Below are positions 31,324-40,363 of a stretch of 64,000 nucleotides of DNA, piece after piece; position 1 is the stretch's first letter; each line of letters opens with the position of its first letter. The translations under genes were made by a program, and so were the position numbers. This DNA is from CP2-2F sp034436355 (GTDB lineage: Bacteria > Chloroflexota > Anaerolineae > Aggregatilineales > UBA2796), in the NCBI GenBank assembly GCA_034436355.1, contig DAOTVQ010000016.1, positions 94,994 through 158,993 on the forward strand. The letters run 5' to 3'. The notes under the pieces are model-generated. The model worked only from the letters and a program-made list of their open reading frames with translations, was not told the origin of the DNA and did not search any database.

Positions 31324-32898
31324 ATGCGTGATTCATCACGAAAGATAAGCCGTCGTCGTTTCTTAAGCCTCACTGCTGCTGCCACAGGTGCAGCCCTCTT
31401 ATATAAAGCCTCGCCTGCCTTTGCCCAAACGCCCATCATTTCGCCACACGGGCTGCGCTCACAAACAGCGCGGGCAGGTACCATTCGCGTTGGCTGGGAG
31501 TCGGTCAAGCGGCTTGACCCTGCCTTTGCCTCCAGCGATTCTGAAATTTCGTTTCTCACCGCCGTCTACGATTATCTGGTGGATGTGACCACCACCGACG
31601 CCGTGACGCCGCGCCTTGCCCAGTCATGGCAGGTCAGCGAAGACGGCTTACAGTACACCTTCAACCTCGTGCCAAACGTCAAGTTTCACGATGGCAAGGC
31701 GCTGACCGCCGAGGATGTCATCTACAGTTTTGACCGCCTGCGCGACCCTGCCGTTGGCTCGCCCAAAGTCTCGCTGTTCGATAACCTTGAGAGCATCAGC
31801 GCGCCTGATGATTTGACGGTCGTCTTCACCCTGAAAACCACTGAGCCTGATTTCATCTACAGCATCACAGATAACTCTGCGGTGATTGTGCGTGCTGGTT
31901 CAGGCAATTTCGATACCGAGTTCATCGGCACAGGGCCCTTCAAGGTAGAGCGCTACATCCCTGAAGATCGCACCATCTTCGTTGCCAATGAGGATTATTG
32001 GATGCCCGGTTTGCCTTACGCGGCGGGCATGGAACATCGCTACATCGACTTGAATGCTGCCATTGAAGCACTGCGTGGCGGCGAACTAGATGTGGTGCTG
32101 CGGATGCCGAATGCGCGCTTTGTGGCACTTCAAAACGATCCGAACCTGCAAACCGTCACCTTCGGCACCTCTGGGCATGACGCGCTGCGCCTGCGGATGG
32201 ACTCGCCGCCCGGCAGCGATCCGCGTGTGCGAAAGGCGCTCAAAATGGCGACCAACCGCGCCGAAATCAATGCCTTCGCCCAGCTTGGGCTAGGCTCAGA
32301 CGGGCGTGACGCGCCCATCGGTGAGTTTTTCGCCGACTACTTCGACCCTGAGTCGCCGCTGCCACCTTATGATCCCGATGGTGCGCGTGCGCTGCTGGCA
32401 GAGGCGGGCTATCCCGACCTGACCTTCGACCTATTCGTGCCAAACAGCGGCAACCGCCCTGATTTTGCCGTTGTGATCAAGGATCAGTGGGCGAAGGCGG
32501 GCGTCACCGTCAACATTAACCTGGTGGATGAGGCAACCTACTACGGCGATGATGGCTGGCTGGAAGTGCAGCTTGGCATCACGGGCTGGGGCGCACGGCC
32601 ATCACCACAGCAGTACCTCGATTTCTCGCTGAAGTCCGACGGCAAGTGGAACGAGTCGCGCATCGCCGATCCCGAACTGGACGCGCTGATCGTGACCGCA
32701 GGCACTTCCATTGATCGCGCCGAGCGCATCGCCGCCTACAAGGCAATTCAGCGCAAGTTGGCGGAAGATGGTCCGTTGGTCATCCCCTACTTCTTCCCGA
32801 CCGTTGGTGCGGCGCGTACAGCATGGGACTTTGAAGGCGGCTTTGCTGTGCAAGCATTCCCAGGACGCACGAACTTTAGCCGTGCGCGCCAAGCCTAA
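31324..32898 (+). CDS. peptide/nickel-type ABC substrate-binding protein with Tat signal
   Basis: 524 residues, family 5 solute-binding protein (DppA/OppA type). The N-terminus carries a twin-arginine motif SRRRFLSL followed by a hydrophobic stretch ending ASPAFAQ, so it is exported folded. Family blocks: WQVSEDGLQYTFNLVPNVKF, AEDVIYSFDRLRDP, IGTGPFKVERYIP, and PLVIPYFFPTVG near the end. It starts the importer cluster, followed by a metallophosphoesterase gene, two permeases and a fused ATPase. Start set at ATG 31324, just before the Tat motif. Peptide is the default ligand; specificity is not visible. Confidence 0.9.
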   Translation: MRDSSRKISRRRFLSLTAAATGAALLYKASPAFAQTPIISPHGLRSQTARAGTIRVGWESVKRLDPAFASSDSEISFLTAVYDYLVDVTTTDAVTPRLAQSWQVSEDGLQYTFNLVPNVKFHDGKALTAEDVIYSFDRLRDPAVGSPKVSLFDNLESISAPDDLTVVFTLKTTEPDFIYSITDNSAVIVRAGSGNFDTEFIGTGPFKVERYIPEDRTIFVANEDYWMPGLPYAAGMEHRYIDLNAAIEALRGGELDVVLRMPNARFVALQNDPNLQTVTFGTSGHDALRLRMDSPPGSDPRVRKALKMATNRAEINAFAQLGLGSDGRDAPIGEFFADYFDPESPLPPYDPDGARALLAEAGYPDLTFDLFVPNSGNRPDFAVVIKDQWAKAGVTVNINLVDEATYYGDDGWLEVQLGITGWGARPSPQQYLDFSLKSDGKWNESRIADPELDALIVTAGTSIDRAERIAAYKAIQRKLAEDGPLVIPYFFPTVGAARTAWDFEGGFAVQAFPGRTNFSRARQA

Positions 32899-32920
32899 AC
32901 CTGAGTTGCATTAAGCAAAC

Positions 32921-32953
32921 ATACAGCCTGCTGCATAACGCGGCAGGCTGTAT
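32921..32953 (+). terminator. hairpin after the substrate-binding protein gene
   Basis: A perfect 11-bp stem (32921-32931 with 32943-32953, ATACAGCCTGC) with an 11-nt loop and no long T run. Between the binding-protein gene and the rest of the cluster it probably limits read-through and stabilises the upstream mRNA, giving more binding protein than permease. Confidence 0.65.
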
Positions 32954-32992
32954 TGCCTCTGAAGCATCAGTGAGGCGCACAGGAAAGTGATG

Positions 32993-33895
32993 ATGAACAA
33001 CCCTACCTACACGCCGCTTGCGCGCATTGGCATCATTTCTGATACGCACATGCCGCTGCGCTACCCACACTTGCCCGAAAGCATCGCACAGTGTTTTGCT
33101 GAGGTTGATCTGATCCTGCACGCGGGCGATGTCGGCGAACTGTGGGTGTTAGATCAGCTCAGCGCCTACGCGCCGGTGGTGGCAGTGCATGGTAACGACG
33201 AAACGCACGCCGCGCAGCGCGAACTGCCCTACAGCCAAGTAGTGAGTGTGTGCGGCACGCGCTTGTTGCTCTGCCACAGCCACTATCCCAATTATGATGA
33301 AGAAATGGCTGCGCGCCGCATTAACGCTTGGCAGCCTAAATTCGAGCGCTGGGCAGGCATGGCGCGCCGTGCGGATGCCGCAATCTTCGTCTACGGACAC
33401 ACCCATATCCCAACCGCCCATTGGCAGGATGGCGTGCTGCTGCTGAACCCTGGCGCCATTGCCAGCGGATCAATCCGTATGCGGCAGACAGTCCAATCGG
33501 CGGCAGTGCTGAGCCTGTATGCTGATCAGCCGCCGCAGGTGCAGCACTTCAACCTGACCACTTGCCAGCCCTTCAGCGCAGCACTGGATATTGAAGGTGG
33601 CTTCCGTGCCGCCTTTGAGCGCTACAGCGAGTCGATCCTTGCCGACGATTTGGCTGAGGTTTGGGCGCAGATGGAAGGGCAGGTGCTGCTGCTGATGCAC
33701 CAACCAGAACACGCAGCCACCTTTGAACGGCTGCTTGAAGTGGTCACCGGCGCGGCAACACCCTGCTGGCTGCGCCAAAAAGAGCAAATCACCCGCGCCG
33801 AAATGCGGGCGGCACTGCTGGCAGTGCGTGGCGACCCGCACATTCCCGATTCGCTGCTGGATAGTCTGTTGAAACCTTTGGAAAATGGCGCATGA
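32993..33895 (+). CDS. calcineurin-like metallophosphoesterase (YfcE/MJ0936-like)
   Basis: 300 residues. The five metallophosphoesterase motifs are visible: SDTHMPL, HAGDVGEL, VHGNDE, LCHSHYP and YGHTHIP, binding two metals. The ~175-residue catalytic part matches YfcE-type phosphodiesterases; a helical C-terminal ~125 residues (FERYSESILADDLAEVWAQM...) is extra. It sits between the binding protein and the permease of a peptide importer and overlaps the permease start by 4 nt (ATGA), so it is part of that operon. It may hydrolyse an imported phosphodiester. ATG 32993 has better ribosome spacing than 32990. Confidence 0.85.
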   Translation: MNNPTYTPLARIGIISDTHMPLRYPHLPESIAQCFAEVDLILHAGDVGELWVLDQLSAYAPVVAVHGNDETHAAQRELPYSQVVSVCGTRLLLCHSHYPNYDEEMAARRINAWQPKFERWAGMARRADAAIFVYGHTHIPTAHWQDGVLLLNPGAIASGSIRMRQTVQSAAVLSLYADQPPQVQHFNLTTCQPFSAALDIEGGFRAAFERYSESILADDLAEVWAQMEGQVLLLMHQPEHAATFERLLEVVTGAATPCWLRQKEQITRAEMRAALLAVRGDPHIPDSLLDSLLKPLENGA

Positions 33896-34809
33896 GCGCA
33901 ACGCCTGATCCGAGCAAGACCGACACAGGCACCATGCCAACTGTTCGTCCCGTGCGTTTGGGCTTGTTGCGGCAGCGTGGGCGCTTGCTGCGCCGCCTGT
34001 GGAGCGACGCACCGCTCTCGGTGATTGGCGGTGTAGGTGTGCTGTGCTTCTTGCTGCTTGCCCTGCTCGGTCCTTACCTAACGCCCTATGATCCAATTGC
34101 CAATAGTTTTGCCGAGCGCAACCAAACACCTTCACTGGCGCACCCGTTTGGCACGGATAACTTTGGGCGCGATATTTTAAGCCGCATCATTCACGGCGGG
34201 CGCAACATTTTCGCCCTGACGGGCAGCGCTACGCTGATTGCCGTTGGGCTAGGCTTGGTGATCGGGCTGTACGTCGGCTACTTGGGTGGCTGGATCGATC
34301 AGATTGCCATGCGCCTGATTGACGCCTTGTTAGCGTTGCCCGCACTCTTGCTGACCTTGCTTCTGCTCGGCGCGTTGGGCAATTCGCGCTTCACGGTGTT
34401 GGTGGCAATCGTGATCCTCTATGTACCGATTGTCACTCGCGTCGTCCGCAGCGTGGTGCTGGATATTAAGACGAAGGCATATATTGAGGCGGCGGAAATT
34501 GGCGGCGAATCGCGCTTTCATATCCTGTTCCGCGAGATGCTGCCTGCCGTGCTGCCAACGCTCGCCGTAGAGGGTGCGCTGCGCTTCTCTTACGCGATCT
34601 TCCTTGTGGCGTCGCTTGGCTTCTTAGGGTTGGGCGTCACGCGCCCAGAGCCAGACTGGGGCTTGATGGTAAGCGAAGCACGGGATTGGTATGCCCTTTC
34701 GCCGCATATGATGTTCTTTCCAGCGGCTGCCATTGTTACATTAGTGGTCTGTGTCAACTTGATGGCGGATGGTTTACGCCGCCTGCTTGAGTATAGCGAG
34801 GTGGACTAG
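33892..34809 (+). CDS. peptide-type ABC permease (DppC-like)
   Basis: 305 residues, six membrane helices. An N-terminal cytoplasmic tail, the block ANSFAERNQTPSLAHPFGTDNFGRDILSRII split over two segments after helix 1, and the EAA loop YIEAAEIGGESRFHILFREMLP are typical of DppC/OppC subunits. Start ATG overlaps the stop of the metallophosphoesterase gene; its TAG overlaps the GTG start of the ATPase gene by one base. It pairs with the DppB-like subunit encoded after the ATPase. Confidence 0.9.
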   Translation: MSATPDPSKTDTGTMPTVRPVRLGLLRQRGRLLRRLWSDAPLSVIGGVGVLCFLLLALLGPYLTPYDPIANSFAERNQTPSLAHPFGTDNFGRDILSRIIHGGRNIFALTGSATLIAVGLGLVIGLYVGYLGGWIDQIAMRLIDALLALPALLLTLLLLGALGNSRFTVLVAIVILYVPIVTRVVRSVVLDIKTKAYIEAAEIGGESRFHILFREMLPAVLPTLAVEGALRFSYAIFLVASLGFLGLGVTRPEPDWGLMVSEARDWYALSPHMMFFPAAAIVTLVVCVNLMADGLRRLLEYSEVD

Positions 34810-36899
34810 TGGAAGCGCCGATCCTCTCCATTGAAAACCTGACGGTTGCCTATCGTTTGCAGGGCAAATGGCTGGAGGCAGTCCGTGAGGTTTCGCTGAG
34901 CGTTTCGGCTGCTCAGACTTACGGTATTGTTGGCGAGTCGGGCAGTGGCAAAAGCACCCTTGTGCAGGCAGTGATGGGCTACCTGAGTGCGAATGGCGCC
35001 GTGCGTGCCGGCAGCATTAGCTTTGAAGGTGAGGACTGGTTGCATACGCCGCGCCGCCGCCGCGAGCAAATCTGGGGTGCGCGCCTGAGCATGGTGCCAC
35101 AAGACCCGCTCAGCGCCTTGAACCCTGCCCTAACCGTTGGCGAGCAGATCGCCGAATTGGTGCAGCGCCACACAGACGCCACACACAGCGCCGCCTACGG
35201 GCGTGCTATCGAGATGCTGCGGCGCGTCAAACTGCCCGATCCTGAAGGCGCAGCACGCCGTTACCCACACCAGATCAGCGGTGGACAGCAGCAGCGCGCC
35301 CTGATTGCAATGGCGCTTGCCAGCCCTGATCTGCGCCTGCTGGTGCTAGATGAGCCAACCACCAGCCTTGATGTGACCACTGAGGCAGCCATACTCGACC
35401 TGTTCGCCGAATTGCAGGACGATCACCGTGCTGCCACGCTCTTTGTGACGCATAATCTGGGTGTGGTGGCGCGTATGTGCCAGCGCGTCGCTGTGTTATA
35501 TGCCGGTGAAGTGATGGAAGATGCACCAACCGAGACGCTCTATCACAACGCGCTGCATCCTTATACGCGCCTGCTGTTGCGCGCCGTGCCGCGCATTGGC
35601 GATCATTCACCGCTGCAAGCCATTCCGGGCAGAATTCCCTCCTTACGGAAACGTCCGAGTGCGTGCGTCTTTGCGCCGCGCTGCCCTGTGGCAACCGATG
35701 TGTGCCACACGCAAAAGCCACCGCTAGAGCGCGCTAACGATGGTCATTGGGTGCGCTGCCACCGCTGGCGCGAGATCGCCGATGGCAGCCTGCGCGTTGA
35801 AGAGTCATCTTCGCCCTTGAAGCGCCGCGAGGTGCAACGTGCCGAGATTACGTTCTTTGATCAGCTTTTCAGTGCGGAACAGAACGGTGAGCAGGCAACC
35901 ATCATGCGCGCTGAACACCTGCGCGTGCAGTATGGCGTGCGCGGCTTGCTGGGCAGGCTTTTAGGCAGAAAGCCGCCTTTCCGTGCTGTGGATGATGTTT
36001 CGATGCGCGTGCCGCGTGGCAAAACGCTCGGCTTGGTTGGCGAATCGGGCAGCGGCAAGACGACCTTTGCACGCAGCCTAATCGGGCTGATCGAGATTGA
36101 GTCCGGCGAGGCACACTTGTTGGAGATGCCCTTGCGCGGCACACCCCGCCAGCGCGCCAAAGCAACACTCAAAGCGATGCAGATGATCTTCCAGCACCCT
36201 GAGGAATCGCTCAACCCGAACCGCACCGTTGGGCAAGCGCTGCGCCGCCCACTGATGACCTTGAGCCATATGACGCGCTCTGAAGCTGAGCGCGCCGCCG
36301 CCGATCTGCTGCGCGCCGTCAGCCTACCCACTGATTATCTAGGGCGCTTCCCACGGGAGCTAAGCGGTGGCGAAAAGCAGCGTGTGGCAATTGCGCGTGC
36401 TTTTGCCGCACAGCCTGCACTCATCCTCTGTGATGAGCCAGTCTCGTCGCTGGATGTCTCGGTGCAAGCCTCAATCCTAAACCTGCTCTCGCAGTTGCAG
36501 ACGCAGCACGAAGTTGCCTACCTATTCATCTCACACGATTTGGCAGTCGTTGGTTACCTAGCCGACTACATCGCCGTCATCTATCGCGGGCAGTTGGTGG
36601 AGCGCGGCAAGGCAGAGACCTTCTTCACACCGCCGCACCATCCTTACACAGAGGCACTGCTTGCCTCAATTCCACTGCCCGATCCGCGGGCAAAAGCACG
36701 TCGCATCCGCCTGCCTGACGATCAGCCTACGGGCGGCGTGCCAAGCGGCTGCCGTTTCCATCCGCGCTGCCCGCGCTATTTGGGCGAGCTTTGCCAAACG
36801 CAAGCGCCGCCTTGGCACACCGATGAACAAGGCAGGCATTACCGCTGCCATATTCCGCCGCACGAACTGAAAGCCCTGCAAACGGAGGACAGCGCATGA
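34809..36899 (+). CDS. fused double ABC ATPase of the peptide importer (DppD-DppF type)
   Basis: 696 residues with two complete nucleotide-binding domains. First: Walker A GESGSGKST (~40), signature ISGGQQQR, Walker B LLVLDEPTTSLD; then an oligopeptide-type C-terminal Cys segment CVFAPRCPVATDVC. Second: Walker A GESGSGKTT (~415), signature LSGGEKQRV, Walker B LILCDEPVSSLD; then CRFHPRCPRYLGELC. Both Cys segments resemble the iron-sulfur-binding tail of DppD/OppD. The fusion is like YejF or GsiA. GTG start at 34809; ends overlapping the next permease by 4 nt (ATGA). Confidence 0.93.
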   Translation: MEAPILSIENLTVAYRLQGKWLEAVREVSLSVSAAQTYGIVGESGSGKSTLVQAVMGYLSANGAVRAGSISFEGEDWLHTPRRRREQIWGARLSMVPQDPLSALNPALTVGEQIAELVQRHTDATHSAAYGRAIEMLRRVKLPDPEGAARRYPHQISGGQQQRALIAMALASPDLRLLVLDEPTTSLDVTTEAAILDLFAELQDDHRAATLFVTHNLGVVARMCQRVAVLYAGEVMEDAPTETLYHNALHPYTRLLLRAVPRIGDHSPLQAIPGRIPSLRKRPSACVFAPRCPVATDVCHTQKPPLERANDGHWVRCHRWREIADGSLRVEESSSPLKRREVQRAEITFFDQLFSAEQNGEQATIMRAEHLRVQYGVRGLLGRLLGRKPPFRAVDDVSMRVPRGKTLGLVGESGSGKTTFARSLIGLIEIESGEAHLLEMPLRGTPRQRAKATLKAMQMIFQHPEESLNPNRTVGQALRRPLMTLSHMTRSEAERAAADLLRAVSLPTDYLGRFPRELSGGEKQRVAIARAFAAQPALILCDEPVSSLDVSVQASILNLLSQLQTQHEVAYLFISHDLAVVGYLADYIAVIYRGQLVERGKAETFFTPPHHPYTEALLASIPLPDPRAKARRIRLPDDQPTGGVPSGCRFHPRCPRYLGELCQTQAPPWHTDEQGRHYRCHIPPHELKALQTEDSA

Positions 36900-37840
36900 C
36901 AGCCTATTTGATTCGGCGCATTTTGTTCTTTGGGCTAACGCTCTTGCTCACCTCGCTGATCGTCTTTGCGGCGGTGCGCCTGCTGCCCGGTGATGTGGAG
37001 ACCGCCGTACTAGGGCGCGGCGCAGAGCCAGCCGCCCGCGCCGCTTTGCGCGAAGAACTTGGCTTGGATTTGCCCTTTCTCATGCAGTATGGCAATTGGC
37101 TAGGCGGCTTCCTCAGCGGCGATTGGGGAAAATCGTATGCCATGAAACTGCCGATCATGCCTTTGGTGATGGAACGCTTGGGCAACTCGCTGCGCTTGGC
37201 ATTGATTGCTATGCTGATCGCCGTGCCACCTTCAGTGCTGCTGGGGCTGTTTGCGGGCTTGAACGAAGGCAAGCCCTTCGACACCATCTTCAGTCTTGGC
37301 TCGCTGATCTTGGTTGGTATTCCAGAGTTTGTGATGGGCATCCTCCTAATTAACGTGGTGGCGCTTGGCTGGGGCATTTTGCCGCCAAGTGCTTCTGTGC
37401 CGCCGGATGCCAGCTTTGGTGAGGCACTGCCGCGCCTGATCCTGCCCTCGCTGACGGCGGCAGCAGTGCTGCTTGCCTACATCGGGCGGCTGACGCGCGT
37501 TGGCGTGATTGCCGAAATGCGCCGCACTTACGTCCGCACGGCGGTGCTGAAAGGCTTGCGCTGGCGGCAAGTCATCTTTAAGCACGTGCTGCGGAATGCG
37601 CTGTTGCCGACGATTACCGTCATTGCGATCAGCTTGGGCTGGCTGATCAGCGGCTTGGTGGTCATCGAGAACGTCTTTGCCTATCCGGGGCTGGGACGGC
37701 TGATGGTCTTTGCCATTCAACAGCGCGATTTGCCGTTGATCCTTGGCGGCGTCATGATTGCGGTGACGGTTTTCGCGCTTGCCAACCTGATCGCCGATTT
37801 GCTCTATGCGGCGCTCAATCCACGCATTCGGTTGGGCTGA
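36896..37840 (+). CDS. peptide-type ABC permease (DppB-like)
   Basis: 314 residues, six membrane helices. It begins MTAYLIRRILFFGLTLLLTS, the usual DppB start, followed by RLLPGDVETAVLGRG and an EAA loop region YVRTAVLKGLRWRQVIFKHVLRN; it ends with the family segment VIENVFAYPGLGRLMVFAIQQRD. Last gene of the importer operon (ATGA overlap with the ATPase). The gene order binding protein, esterase, permease C, ATPase D+F, permease B is unusual. Confidence 0.9.
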   Translation: MTAYLIRRILFFGLTLLLTSLIVFAAVRLLPGDVETAVLGRGAEPAARAALREELGLDLPFLMQYGNWLGGFLSGDWGKSYAMKLPIMPLVMERLGNSLRLALIAMLIAVPPSVLLGLFAGLNEGKPFDTIFSLGSLILVGIPEFVMGILLINVVALGWGILPPSASVPPDASFGEALPRLILPSLTAAAVLLAYIGRLTRVGVIAEMRRTYVRTAVLKGLRWRQVIFKHVLRNALLPTITVIAISLGWLISGLVVIENVFAYPGLGRLMVFAIQQRDLPLILGGVMIAVTVFALANLIADLLYAALNPRIRLG

Positions 37841-37942
37841 ACGCCCAACCGTGCCTGTTCTACTTAACACCGTCCGCTGTGAACACAGACGCACACCCTG
37901 CCTGCCTTTCAGAAATTTTTCAAGACTTTGGCAGCGTGGCTG

Positions 37943-37951
37943 TGCTATAAT
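37943..37951 (+). promoter_or_regulatory. extended -10 promoter of the Clp ATPase gene
   Basis: TGCTATAAT with a perfect -10 (37946-37951). Predicted start near 37958, ~48 nt before the GTG at 38006. No CtsR-like tandem repeat was seen. Confidence 0.5.
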
Positions 37952-38005
37952 CAACCTCAGAAAACGGTTGTCAGCTTGCTTAAGGCTCAAGAGCGAGGTG
38001 TGGGC

Positions 38006-40354
38006 GTGTCTTTCGCAGAGATCAGCGAACAAGAGATCAGAGAGCGCTGCGAAGTGTGGCTGCGTGCTGCCAGTGATGAAGCGGCGCGCCTGCACCACAA
38101 TTTCATCGGCACGGAACACCTCTACATTGCCCTAACGCAAGTGGAAGGCAGCCTTGCCCAGCGCCTGCTGCTGACCGCCGGACTTGACCCGCGCAGTGTG
38201 CGGAACGAAATTCGGCGCGATGCTGGCGCCCACGACTCTGATCAGGAATTGTTCACCGATGCACTGCCCTTCACACCACGCGCCTATCGGGTGCTGAGCG
38301 ATGCTGTTCAGATAGCGGACGCGCATCAGGCGGAGCGTATTGACGAACGCCATCTGTTGTATGCCTTGCTGCGTGAAGGGCAAGGCGTCGCCGTCCGCCG
38401 CCTGTATCTGATCGGTGCGGATGTGATAGATTGGCTGAAATTGCTGCGCGAAGAAATGGCGAAGAACAATGCTGACCCTGAGTTTGACCTCGCCAGCCAA
38501 GACTATTTGATCGCCATTCATGATGCGGATTCCCCTGATGAACTGCCACAGGGCGTCACACCGATGTTAGATAAATACGGGCGCGACCTGACGCAGCTTG
38601 CCCGCGAAGGCAAAATTAACCCCGTCATTGGGCGCGAGCGCGAAATCCGTATGATGGCGCGCACTCTAACGCGCTCTAAGAAGAACAATCCGCTGTTGGT
38701 GGGCGACTCTGGCGTGGGCAAAACAGCTGTGGTGGAAGGGCTTGCCTACGACGTTGCACAGGGCAGCGCGCCGCAGCACTTGTTGAACCGCCGCATTGTC
38801 CAAATCGAGATCGGCACGTTGTTGGCTGGCACCAGCTTGCGTGGTCAGTTTGAGGAACGGCTCGTCGGCATTTTGGAGGAAGTGCGCGAAAATCCCGAAA
38901 TCATCTTGTTCATTGATGAAATTCACACCATTGTGGGTGCTGGCGATACGGTCGATAGCAACCTTGACGCGGCGAACATCCTCAAGCCTGCCTTGTCGCG
39001 TGGCGATATCGCCTGCATTGGCGCCACAACCCATGAAGAATACCGTGCTGCCATCGCCCAGGATCCTGCCCTTGATCGGCGCTTCCGCACCATTGAAATT
39101 GGTGAGCCTTCCGCTGCCGATACACTGCTGATCCTCACCAGCGTGCAGGATCAATACGCCAAGCATCACGGCGTGCAAATTCACAGCGATGCCTTGCAAG
39201 CTGCCGTCACCTTTTCCGCCAAATATCTGCACAACCGCCGCCAGCCGGATAAGGCGCTTGATCTGCTGGATGAGGCGTGTGCGCGTGTTGTCACGCAGAC
39301 TGCCAACGGCGTTGATTTGAGTGCGCCGCGTGTGGTGACGGCTGAAGCCGTTGCCGAAGTGCTTGCCGAGTGGACGGGCATTCCTGTTGCCCAACTGACC
39401 GAAGATGAGCGCCGTAAATATGCGCGCATGGAAGACGTGCTGCGGGCGCGTGTGATCGGGCAAGATCACGCCATCAGCGCCGTGGCGGGCGCTGTGCGCG
39501 CCAGTCGCGCCGGCTTGTCTGATCCGAATCGTCCCGTCGGGGCCTTCCTGTTTCTCGGTCCGAGCGGCGTTGGCAAAACAGAGCTGGCAAAAGCGCTGGC
39601 AGCCTTCCTCTTTGGCAGTGAAAATGCCCTGCTGCGCCTTGATATGTCCGAATTCCACGATGAACACACAGTCGCACGGCTGATCGGTTCGCCGCCCGGC
39701 TACCGCGATTCGCAGCAAGGCGGGCAGCTTACCGAAGCACTCCGCCGCCGTCCCTACAGTGTGGTGTTGTTGGATGAGGTTGAAAAAGCAGCCGCTGAGG
39801 TCTTTGATGTGTTCTTACAAGTCTTTGATGAAGGACGCCTGACCGACTCGCGTGGCGGCACGGTAGACGCCCGCCATGCCGTTTGGATCATGACCAGCAA
39901 CATTGGCACGGCAGAGACTCGGCGTGGCAGCGTTGGCTTCACCAGCACGCCGCCCACCGCCGCAGATTATCAGGCTGCCTTGCGCCGCTTCTTCCGCCCT
40001 GAATTCCTGAACCGCCTTGACGATGTCATCATCTTTAACGCGCTGGCGGAAACAACCCTGCACGCGATTCTTGCCCTGCATCTGCGTGATTTGCACACAC
40101 GGCTTGCCGATCAACGCCTAGACCTGCACCTGACGCCAGAAGCACGCGCCTTGCTCTTACAACGCGGTTATGATCCGATCAATGGCGCACGCCCGCTGCG
40201 GCAAGCAATAGACCGCCTGCTGACGCGCCCGCTGAGCGCACAGCTCTTAGAGCGCGATTATCCGCCGCAGAGTGTGATCAGCGTTGGCGTCACAGCCGAT
40301 CAAACACAGCTTACCTTCACTGTTCAGGCACACACCGCCACCCATGAGGCGTAA
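38006..40354 (+). CDS. clpC: ClpA/ClpC-type AAA+ unfoldase
   Basis: 782 residues. A Clp_N double repeat (~1-145, HNFIGTEHLYIAL), first AAA+ with Walker A GDSGVGKT (~232) and Walker B ILFIDEIHTIVGAG, and second AAA+ with Walker A GPSGVGKTE (~518) and Walker B VVLLDEVEKAA. The link between them is short, without the ClpB coiled coil or the ClpC M-domain. A VGF tripeptide (~643) matches the ClpP-docking loop of ClpC, so it probably feeds ClpP. GTG 38006 is chosen as the start, with GAGG 7 nt before it; the frame extends 26 codons upstream across the promoter. Confidence 0.88.
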   Translation: MSFAEISEQEIRERCEVWLRAASDEAARLHHNFIGTEHLYIALTQVEGSLAQRLLLTAGLDPRSVRNEIRRDAGAHDSDQELFTDALPFTPRAYRVLSDAVQIADAHQAERIDERHLLYALLREGQGVAVRRLYLIGADVIDWLKLLREEMAKNNADPEFDLASQDYLIAIHDADSPDELPQGVTPMLDKYGRDLTQLAREGKINPVIGREREIRMMARTLTRSKKNNPLLVGDSGVGKTAVVEGLAYDVAQGSAPQHLLNRRIVQIEIGTLLAGTSLRGQFEERLVGILEEVRENPEIILFIDEIHTIVGAGDTVDSNLDAANILKPALSRGDIACIGATTHEEYRAAIAQDPALDRRFRTIEIGEPSAADTLLILTSVQDQYAKHHGVQIHSDALQAAVTFSAKYLHNRRQPDKALDLLDEACARVVTQTANGVDLSAPRVVTAEAVAEVLAEWTGIPVAQLTEDERRKYARMEDVLRARVIGQDHAISAVAGAVRASRAGLSDPNRPVGAFLFLGPSGVGKTELAKALAAFLFGSENALLRLDMSEFHDEHTVARLIGSPPGYRDSQQGGQLTEALRRRPYSVVLLDEVEKAAAEVFDVFLQVFDEGRLTDSRGGTVDARHAVWIMTSNIGTAETRRGSVGFTSTPPTAADYQAALRRFFRPEFLNRLDDVIIFNALAETTLHAILALHLRDLHTRLADQRLDLHLTPEARALLLQRGYDPINGARPLRQAIDRLLTRPLSAQLLERDYPPQSVISVGVTADQTQLTFTVQAHTATHEA

Positions 40355-40363
40355 TAACCGACC

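Noticed and set aside
38666..39718. Long minus-strand open frame opposite the Clp ATPase
   Set aside because: The plus strand holds two intact AAA+ domains; the antisense product is His/Gln/Arg-rich with no fold signature, as expected of a shadow frame.
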